The notes under the pieces were generated by a model, which did not search any database, had not been told where the DNA came from, and saw only the letters and a list, made by a program, of their open reading frames with translations. A program made the translations under genes and the position numbers. DNA of 64,000 bases from Paenibacillus qinlingensis (lineage in GTDB: Bacteria > Bacillota > Bacilli > Paenibacillales > NBRC-103111), in the NCBI RefSeq assembly GCF_013204845.1, contig NZ_JABMKY010000004.1, positions 496,001-560,000 on the forward strand, written 5' to 3'. How positions within the stretch are numbered: the stretch's first letter is position 1; each line of letters begins with the position of its first letter. Positions 59,101 through 64,000 of this stretch are shown in pieces.

Positions 59101-59779
59101 TCAGTTAGCAGAGCTTCCAGATAACAGCGATGTCTTAGTAGCTGGGATGATCCTCTCGAACAAGACGATCGTCACCAAAAAAGGTGATCCGATGGCGTTC
59201 ATGGAGCTCGAGGATCGTATTGATAAGGTTGAGGTGGTCTTGTTCCCCGAGACCTGGAAGAAATCGGCTCCGCTCGTGCAAAAGGGCAGACTCGTCCTCG
59301 TCCGTGCGAAGCTGCAGCTTCAGGACGAGGACCCGCCCAAGCTGCTCGCGGAGCAGCTAGCCGCGCTGGACGACCCAGAGGCCGTCCAGCGACTGCGCAG
59401 GCAGCCTGCGGCGCCAAGACGATCCCCAGACGACGTTAGGGATCGTGCCCCGCGCCCGGCTGCCCCGCAGAGCGGCGCGCGTAGCGCCGCTCCAGCACCG
59501 CAAGCGGCCCCTGCAGCGGGCCGCCCACAATCCGTCGCTGCGGAGGCGAAGCCGCAGCGCGTGTTCGTCAAGATCACGGCTGACTGTGAGCAGCCGGATA
59601 AGCTCTTGCAGCTGAAGGCGCTGCTGAAGCTGCATAAGGGCCAGCTCGCGGTTGCGCTTTTCTATGAAAGCAGCAACAAGCTCTTGGCCTTGAGCGACCA
59701 GTACCGGGTCGATCCGACCAAGGATCTTACACGGATGATCGAGACGATTATGGGCAAAGACTCTGTTCGAGTGAAATGA
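56177..59779 (+). CDS. dnaE: DNA polymerase III subunit alpha, DnaE type
   Basis: 1200 residues, some 85 longer than B. subtilis DnaE. N-terminal PHP domain (FVHLHVHSEYSLLDGAARM), polymerase core with catalytic MPDIDIDFSDERRDEVIDYV (three Asp, about residue 404), helix-hairpin-helix (RKAPFESLLDFCRRVDLR as KKAPFESLL here), and OB-fold about 975-1060. A Pro/Ala/Arg-rich linker (about 1072-1125) explains the extra length. AAGGGGGGAA is about 7 bases before the ATG. In low-GC Firmicutes DnaE extends primers ahead of PolC. Confidence 0.96.
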   Translation: MSSFVHLHVHSEYSLLDGAARMEELVTQAANLGMTSLALTDHGVMYGVIAFYKACKQRGIKPIIGCEVYFTSSSIREKGSRQEQPIYHLILLAKNFKGYQNLMKLTSIAHLQGFHYKPRIDLEHLSQHSEGLICLSSCLGSEVSQHLLHNRYDEARKAAERYRDIFGDDFFLEIQDHGMIEQKKVMVSMLELSKETGIPLIATNDVHYVTEPDHVMQDILICIGTGKTVEDTDRLKMGTSQMYLKSEEEMRRLFVHVPEALTNTAVVASRCELELTFGKSILPSFRPIPEQLTAGAYLEELCRQGLEQRYSSKPEWHDASHPMKKQAEDRLAYELGVIANMGFSDYFLIVWDFIRFAHEKRIMTGPGRGSSAGSLVAYVLRITNVDPLQYKLLFERFLNPERISMPDIDIDFSDERRDEVIDYVVAKYGHEHVAQIITFGTMAAKAAVRDVGRVLNVPYGDVDRAAKAIPNQLGMTLKEALQVSSDLKGMVARQPKTAELLEMAMRVEGMPRHASTHAAGVVISREPLTHYVPLQEGTTQTALTQYTMEHLEAIGLLKMDFLGLRTLSIIERTVDWLSQMEEVQINFDLLDMDSDDITYEMLSRGETTGVFQLESTGCRKVLKDLKPSEFEDIISVLALYRPGPMEFIPKYIAGKHGQVDVVYPHPTLEPILRDTYGIIVYQEQIMQIASSMAGFSLGEADLLRRAVSKKKREVLDEERTHFVSGSLRQGFNADEANHVYDMIVRFADYGFPRAHATAYGVLAFQTAYLKAHYPIYFMASMLTAVMGNHRKVAEYVDECRRVKLAVLPPDVNGSGTVFTPDSKAGAIRFGLAAIKNVGTQAIDAILSERKKAPFESLLDFCRRVDLRVVNKRVVESLIQGGAFDSLGGHRAQHLAILDETIASATKWRKERDDLQLHLFGFVEEPNWEVEVPNIPPMPQSKQLELEKELLGMYISGHPLDAYTEQLAELDAVMLHQLAELPDNSDVLVAGMILSNKTIVTKKGDPMAFMELEDRIDKVEVVLFPETWKKSAPLVQKGRLVLVRAKLQLQDEDPPKLLAEQLAALDDPEAVQRLRRQPAAPRRSPDDVRDRAPRPAAPQSGARSAAPAPQAAPAAGRPQSVAAEAKPQRVFVKITADCEQPDKLLQLKALLKLHKGQLAVALFYESSNKLLALSDQYRVDPTKDLTRMIETIMGKDSVRVK

Positions 59780-60180
59780 GAAAGTCTCAATCGAGGCCTT
59801 TCAACCACTTTGAAAAATATGAAAATATGCAATCCCCCATTTAGCTGGTGGGGTACTGCCCTAGTGCACAACTGTTGTGCGCAAGCGAGCGCAATCCGAC
59901 GTGAGCACTGCCTAGCGCACAATTCTTGTGTGCAAGCGAGCGCTGCCCGACGGTGGAACTGCCCTAGCGCACAATTGTTGTGCGCAAGCGAGCGCTGCCC
60001 GACGGTGGCACTGCCCTAGCGCACAATTGTTGTGCGCAAGCGAGCGCTGCCCGACGGTGGCACTGCCCCAGCGCACAATTGTTGTGCGCAAGCGAGTGGT
60101 AAACATGACTTCCTCTGCATATGAATAGGAACCCGGCTTTTCTAATTCATATAGGCATCCCATTGCTAGGAGGAGGATTT
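59780..60180. other. Intergenic region with 52-bp hairpin repeat
   Basis: After dnaE there is no clear terminator with a T-run. The stretch is occupied by five 52-base repeats (59864-60115), each with a hairpin, followed by the leader of the PgpA-like gene. Frames through it on both strands are repeat-derived. Confidence 0.7.
59864..60115. repeat. 52-bp tandem repeat with GCGCACAA hairpin, five copies
   Basis: Hairpins GCGCACAA-ttg-TTGTGCGC start at 59864, 59915, 59967, 60019 and 60071, steps of 51 or 52 bases. The linker between reads aagcgagcgctgcccgacgg and tgg(c/a)actgccctа-like sequence. Copies 1 and 2 have single changes in the stem that keep G-T pairing. The last linker degrades after aagcgagtgg. 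Confidence 0.9.
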
Positions 60181-60681
60181 ATGACCGAACAACACATGAT
60201 CCAGCTACTCCAGAAACGCGGCGTGTCCGTGGATCAAGTCTCAGAAATCGTATACAAGCTGCAGAAGCCGTATAATGATCAACTCACGATTGAAGAATGT
60301 GCAGACAGTGTTATGGCAGTACTTTCCAAACGCGAAGTGCAATATACCCTCTATACAGGGATTGCACTGGATGAATTAGCCGAGAAGAAAATGCTGCCAG
60401 AGCCGCTGCAATCGATTCTTGAGGTAGATGAACCGCTCTACGGGGTAGACGAGACGTTAGCTCTAGGGATTGTTCATGTATATGGGATGATTGGTTTAAC
60501 CAGCTTCGGCTACTTAGATAAGGAAAAAATAGGAATTATTCGCGCTTTGAACGATGATCGCAACGCTGTACATGTGTTTTTAGATGATTTAATATGCGGA
60601 TTAGCGGCCGCAGCCTCAGCCAGAATCGCTCACCAAAATGAGCATGCGCCTGATTATAGCTCTAAACTCCGTCTGGACTAA
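60181..60681 (+). CDS. PgpA/YutG-like phosphatidylglycerophosphatase A family protein
   Basis: 166 residues. AGGAGGAGG (60168-60176) precedes ATG 60181; an in-frame ATG at 60121 is not needed. The acidic segment EVDEPLYGVDETLALGIVHV and FLDDLICGLAAAA resemble the YutG branch of PgpA, which in Bacillus is soluble-looking. It would dephosphorylate phosphatidylglycerophosphate, but substrate is not certain for this branch. Confidence 0.8.
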   Translation: MTEQHMIQLLQKRGVSVDQVSEIVYKLQKPYNDQLTIEECADSVMAVLSKREVQYTLYTGIALDELAEKKMLPEPLQSILEVDEPLYGVDETLALGIVHVYGMIGLTSFGYLDKEKIGIIRALNDDRNAVHVFLDDLICGLAAAASARIAHQNEHAPDYSSKLRLD

Positions 60682-60709
60682 GCCCAAATAGTTCAGGCTT
60701 TACTTTTTT
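60680..60709 (+). terminator. Weak terminator after PgpA-like gene
   Basis: AAGCC pairs with GGCTT across an 11-base loop, followed by ACTTTTTT. Short stem, but the T-run is good. Confidence 0.4.
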
Positions 60710-60851
60710 CAAGAATGTGCTCTGTTGCGGGCAAAAGTGGAATTATGCTATCATTATTGCATTGTGTGTTCCTATGCGTATAAAGGATGTTGTTATCGTC
60801 ATTGCTTAGTTGCCTTAGTGGTTGTAGTTGCACGTCATAGGAGGTTTATTC

Positions 60852-61040
60852 ATGTGGACGGTGATCTATATAGCTCCTACTGCGAAAATTGCAGAGCGGA
60901 TTAAACAGAGGCTGACGGAAGAAGGTTTTCTGGTTCAGGTACGAGGCATCTCTTTATCCAAGAATCAGTTTGAAATTGTTGTTCCCGAAGGGGAGCTAGA
61001 AGAAGTACAAGAAGTGCTCAATTCTATTTTACATAGATAG
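60852..61040 (+). CDS. Small cytoplasmic protein upstream of accD, DUF2007-like
   Basis: 62 residues from ATG 60852, 7 bases after TAGGAGG. The fold is predicted beta-alpha-beta-beta-alpha (WTVIYIAPTAKIAERIKQRL, then FEIVVPEGELEEVQEVL), like the small ferredoxin-like DUF2007 domain. No catalytic motif. Gene lies 66 bases before accD and may be co-transcribed; its role is unknown. Confidence 0.7.
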   Translation: MWTVIYIAPTAKIAERIKQRLTEEGFLVQVRGISLSKNQFEIVVPEGELEEVQEVLNSILHR

Positions 61041-61106
61041 TTAAAGTAGAACTAAGAAACGTGGCTTATCAGGGAATATAGATCATAGCCAAGTAGAGGT
61101 GGAAAT

Positions 61107-61973
61107 GTGCTAAAGGATTTATTTCAAAAGCGAAAATATGCAACGATTCCTTCCGAGAGAACGAAAAGGGAGATTCCTGAGGGTTTAATGAATAAATGTC
61201 CGAAGTGTGGCACGATTCAGACGAGCAAAGAGCTTGAGAAGAATCTAAAAGTGTGTACGTCTTGCGGTTATCATTATCGTTTAAGCGCATCCGAACGAAT
61301 CCAACTTACGCTCGATGAAGGTCAATTTGTAGAATTTGATGCGGATATGATCTCCGAAGATCCATTGCAGTTTCCTGATTATGTCGAGAAATTGGACAAA
61401 GCCAAGAACACAACGAAACTTCAGGACGCCATTATGACGGGTCAAGGAACAATTGGCGGATATCCGGTTATCGTTGCTGCGATGAGCTTCGATTTTATGG
61501 GAGGCTCGCTAGGTTCCGTTGTCGGTGAGAAAATGACGAGAGCCGTCGAAATTGCGATTGAGAAAAAGCTTCCGATTCTCATTTATTCCACATCTGGTGG
61601 CGCACGTATGCAAGAAAGTATTCTTAGCCTTATGCAAATGGCCAAAACAAGTGCAGCATTGTCCAAGCTCAGCGAAGATGGCGGATTATTCATATCTATT
61701 ATTACAGATCCGACATTCGGCGGGGTTTCGGCGAGCTTTGCAATGCTTGGCGATATTATTATTGCAGAGCCGGCTGCTTCGTTTGGTTTTACGGGCCGTC
61801 GTGTTATCGAGCAAACGATTAAGCAAAAGCTTCCAGATAATTTCCAAACATCTGAATTCAATCTCGAGCATGGTCAGCTCGACAAGGTCGTCTGCCGTAA
61901 GGATATGAGACCGACCTTAATTAAGCTGCTCGACATGCACGGTACGAAGGAGGAGGCGACTTATGGCGGGTGA
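61107..61973 (+). CDS. accD: Acetyl-CoA carboxylase carboxyltransferase subunit beta
   Basis: 288 residues. With AccA it moves the carboxyl group from biotin to acetyl-CoA, the first step of fatty acid synthesis. An N-terminal zinc ribbon (CPKC and CTSC, about residues 30-52) precedes the crotonase-fold domain with [20 protein letters not shown] and the [12 protein letters not shown] oxyanion region. Start is GTG 61107 after AGAGGTGG. It overlaps accA by 11 bases. Confidence 0.96.
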   Translation: MLKDLFQKRKYATIPSERTKREIPEGLMNKCPKCGTIQTSKELEKNLKVCTSCGYHYRLSASERIQLTLDEGQFVEFDADMISEDPLQFPDYVEKLDKAKNTTKLQDAIMTGQGTIGGYPVIVAAMSFDFMGGSLGSVVGEKMTRAVEIAIEKKLPILIYSTSGGARMQESILSLMQMAKTSAALSKLSEDGGLFISIITDPTFGGVSASFAMLGDIIIAEPAASFGFTGRRVIEQTIKQKLPDNFQTSEFNLEHGQLDKVVCRKDMRPTLIKLLDMHGTKEEATYGG

Positions 61974-62943
61974 AATGCCGTTTGAACAGCCACTGGCGGA
62001 ACTAAAAAGCAAAATTGCCGAACTGCGTAAATTTGGGGCAGAGAAGCAAATCGACTTTTCAGAGGAGATTCGCCGTTTGGAAGAAAGATATGCGCAATTA
62101 GAGGATGAATTGTATACAACGATGACGTCTGCGGAGAAAATGCAATTAGCACGTCATCCGCAAAGACCGACGACGATCGATTATATTCATACGATTTTTA
62201 CGGATTTCATTGAGTTTCATGGTGACCGTTTATATGGTGATGATCTAGCCATCGTTGGTGGACTGGCGAAGCTGAACGGGGTACCCGTGACGGTTGTTGG
62301 TCACCAAAAAGGGAAAGATACGAAAGATAATATCGCGCGTAATTTCGGATGTCCACACCCAGAAGGGTTCCGCAAAGCGCTTCGTTTGATGCGTCAAGCT
62401 AATAAATTTAAGCGTCCCATTGTAACATTTATTGATACCAAAGGGGCATTCCCAGGGAATGCTGCGGAAGAACGCGGTCAAGGAGAAGCGATTGCCAGAA
62501 ATCTACTGGAAATGGCCTCTTTTCGTGTCCCGATCATCTGTATCGTTATCGGAGAGGGCGGCAGTGGCGGCGCTCTTGCATTAGGTTTAGGCAATAAGGT
62601 GTTAATGTTGGAGAACGCGATCTATTCGGTTATTAGTCCCGAAGGCGCGGCTTCGATTCTTTATAAAGATGCTTCTAAAGCATTACACGCGGCAGAAGCT
62701 ATGAAAATTACGGCTGATCACATCCTTGAACTCGGTGTCATCGATGGGATCATACCGGAGCCCAAGGGCGGCGCTCACCGGGATTTAGCAACACAAGCCG
62801 AACATATTAAATCAGCGATCTGGGAACAGCTTCAGCAACTGCTAAGTTTGAACGAACAGGAGCTGCTCGAGGACCGTTACCGGAAATTTAGAGATATCGG
62901 TCGGTTCACATTCACTCAGGAGGGTAACAGTAACCATGCGTAA
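61963..62943 (+). CDS. accA: Acetyl-CoA carboxylase carboxyltransferase subunit alpha
   Basis: 326 residues, partner of AccD. An N-terminal helical part (to about 90) is followed by the carboxyltransferase core: [26 protein letters not shown]-like [33 protein letters not shown] and [23 protein letters not shown] lies inside accD, about 5 bases before the ATG. The pyk start overlaps its last codons by eight bases. Confidence 0.96.
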   Translation: MAGEMPFEQPLAELKSKIAELRKFGAEKQIDFSEEIRRLEERYAQLEDELYTTMTSAEKMQLARHPQRPTTIDYIHTIFTDFIEFHGDRLYGDDLAIVGGLAKLNGVPVTVVGHQKGKDTKDNIARNFGCPHPEGFRKALRLMRQANKFKRPIVTFIDTKGAFPGNAAEERGQGEAIARNLLEMASFRVPIICIVIGEGGSGGALALGLGNKVLMLENAIYSVISPEGAASILYKDASKALHAAEAMKITADHILELGVIDGIIPEPKGGAHRDLATQAEHIKSAIWEQLQQLLSLNEQELLEDRYRKFRDIGRFTFTQEGNSNHA

Positions 62944-64000
62944 AACGAAAATTGTCTGTACGATTGGACCAGCAAGCGAATCACAAGAAAATCTTAAAAA
63001 GCTTCTAGAAGCGGGCATGAACGTAGCTCGTCTTAATTTCTCCCATGGAGATTTTGAAGAGCACGGTGCACGTATCCGCAACCTTCGCGCTGCATCCGCC
63101 GAGACTGGTAAAATAGCTGCTATCTTGCTAGATACCAAAGGACCGGAAATCCGTACAGGTAAGCTAAAAGAAGAGCCAATTGAGCTTGTGCAGGACAAGC
63201 ATATTATTTTGACAACAGAAGAAATTCTAGGGGACACAGACCGTATCTCCGTTACGTATTCAGATCTGCCGCGTGACGTTAAAGTGGGGTCCACAATTCT
63301 GATCGATGATGGCTTGATTGGTCTTACAGTTGTTGATATTCGTGGAACAGAGATCGAGTGCCGTATCGTCAATGGCGGAACGATTAAAAGTAAAAAAGGT
63401 GTTAACGTACCAGGCGTGAAAATCAGCCTTCCAGGTATCACAGAAAAAGATGCGAATGATATCGTGTTCGGTATCGAACAAGGTGTAGATTTCATCGCAG
63501 CTTCTTTCGTGCGTAAAGCAAGTGATGTCATGGAAATTCGTGAGTTGCTGGAGCGTCACAACGCTTCGCATATCCAAATCATCTCCAAAATCGAAAACCA
63601 AGAAGGCGTTGACAACCTTGACGAAATTCTTGAAGTTTCCGACGGTTTGATGGTTGCTCGTGGAGATCTTGGTGTTGAGATTCCAGCTGAAGACGTACCA
63701 GTTGTTCAAAAGCAAATGATCAAAAAGTGTAACATCGTTGGTAAACCCGTTATTACGGCTACAATGATGCTCGATTCCATGCAACGTAACCCGCGTCCTA
63801 CACGTGCTGAAGCAAGTGACGTAGCGAATGCGGTATTCGATGGAACGGATGCAGTGATGTTGTCCGGTGAGACAGCAGCTGGGAAATACCCAGTTGAATC
63901 CGTTGAAACGATGGCTCGTATTGCTGAGCGTGCAGAAGCGGCTTTGGAATATAAAGAAATTTTCCTTCGTCAAGCACAAGCGCAACAAGTAACGGTCACA
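62936..64000 (+). CDS. pyk: Pyruvate kinase (3' partial)
   Basis: The frame from ATG 62936 stays open for 355 codons to the window end. Glycolytic enzyme making pyruvate and ATP from phosphoenolpyruvate. Landmarks: [50 protein letters not shown] and [20 protein letters not shown], then [15 protein letters not shown]. The lysine in [10 protein letters not shown] is present. AGGAGGG is about 11 bases upstream. Overlap with accA suggests one accDA-pyk unit, a common Bacilli order. Confidence 0.97.
   Translation, partial: MRKTKIVCTIGPASESQENLKKLLEAGMNVARLNFSHGDFEEHGARIRNLRAASAETGKIAAILLDTKGPEIRTGKLKEEPIELVQDKHIILTTEEILGDTDRISVTYSDLPRDVKVGSTILIDDGLIGLTVVDIRGTEIECRIVNGGTIKSKKGVNVPGVKISLPGITEKDANDIVFGIEQGVDFIAASFVRKASDVMEIRELLERHNASHIQIISKIENQEGVDNLDEILEVSDGLMVARGDLGVEIPAEDVPVVQKQMIKKCNIVGKPVITATMMLDSMQRNPRPTRAEASDVANAVFDGTDAVMLSGETAAGKYPVESVETMARIAERAEAALEYKEIFLRQAQAQQVTVT

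Noticed and set aside
59864-60115. CRISPR-like regular repeats
   Set aside because: The linkers between hairpins are themselves repeated, so there are no spacers.
59662-60163. Minus-strand ORFs across the 52-base repeat
   Set aside because: Generated by the repeat and by dnaE antisense; no supporting signals.

Overview
The window looks like chromosomal DNA of a spore-forming Firmicute, most likely Paenibacillus or a close relative in the Paenibacillaceae. Evidence: the sufCDSUB order, cotJABC, ytrH-ytrI next to dnaE with ytpI and ytoI beyond, a GerPF-like protein, YtvI, a run of YheC/YheD spore-coat ATP-grasp proteins, strong AGGAGG ribosome binding sites, and frequent TTG/GTG starts. No rRNA, tRNA, phage, transposase or CRISPR array was seen. 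The organism is inferred from gene content only.

Layout. 1-6.4 kb: end of an ABC ATPase with an AbrB-like tail, O-acetylhomoserine sulfhydrylase, a VanY-type lipoprotein, an NADPH dehydrogenase (NamA), a Gfo/Idh oxidoreductase and an AraC regulator. 6.4-7 kb: intergenic tandem and palindromic repeats. 7-11 kb: mtnK-mtnA (methylthioribose salvage, minus strand), a Dps protein and two small genes. 11-16.4 kb: complete sufCDSUB Fe-S assembly operon behind a possible Fur-like site. 16.8-18.6 kb: PH-domain protein divergent from an NlpC/P60 lipoprotein. 18.7-21.8 kb: a tightly coupled five-gene operon with a glutathionylspermidine-synthase-like ATP-grasp ligase, a secreted Ser/Thr-rich protein ending in Gly-Gly, two unknown proteins and a DUF350 membrane protein; this is the best candidate for a poorly described system.

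21.8-31.3 kb: two HD-GYP proteins, MoeB-like and fused MoaD-MoaE molybdopterin genes, a YunD-like metallophosphatase, UppP and an MMPL transporter. 31.4-36.3 kb: YfkAB radical SAM protein, a DUF21/CBS membrane protein, YtvI and cotJABC. 36.5-41 kb: nagB-nagA, a HAD phosphatase, a GerPF-like protein and a His-rich zinc-type exporter behind a likely ArsR/SmtB operator. 41-47.3 kb: five YheC/YheD genes in a row on the minus strand. 47.8-51 kb: ApbE with a ferric-reductase-like membrane protein, then an acyltransferase. 51-52.1 kb: a gene-free minisatellite region. 52.2-56.1 kb: nitroreductase, small membrane protein, ytoI, ytpI, ytrI, ytrH. 56.2-64 kb: dnaE, a five-copy hairpin repeat, a PgpA-like protein, a small protein, accD-accA and the start of pyk.

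Functional themes are sulfur metabolism (metY, mtnKA, suf), spore coat and germination (cotJ, yheC/D, gerPF-like, ytvI, ytrHI), molybdopterin synthesis, amino-sugar use and central lipid/glycolytic genes. The intergenic repeat families and abrupt GC-rich patches inside several otherwise AT-richer genes are the main unexplained DNA-level structures.
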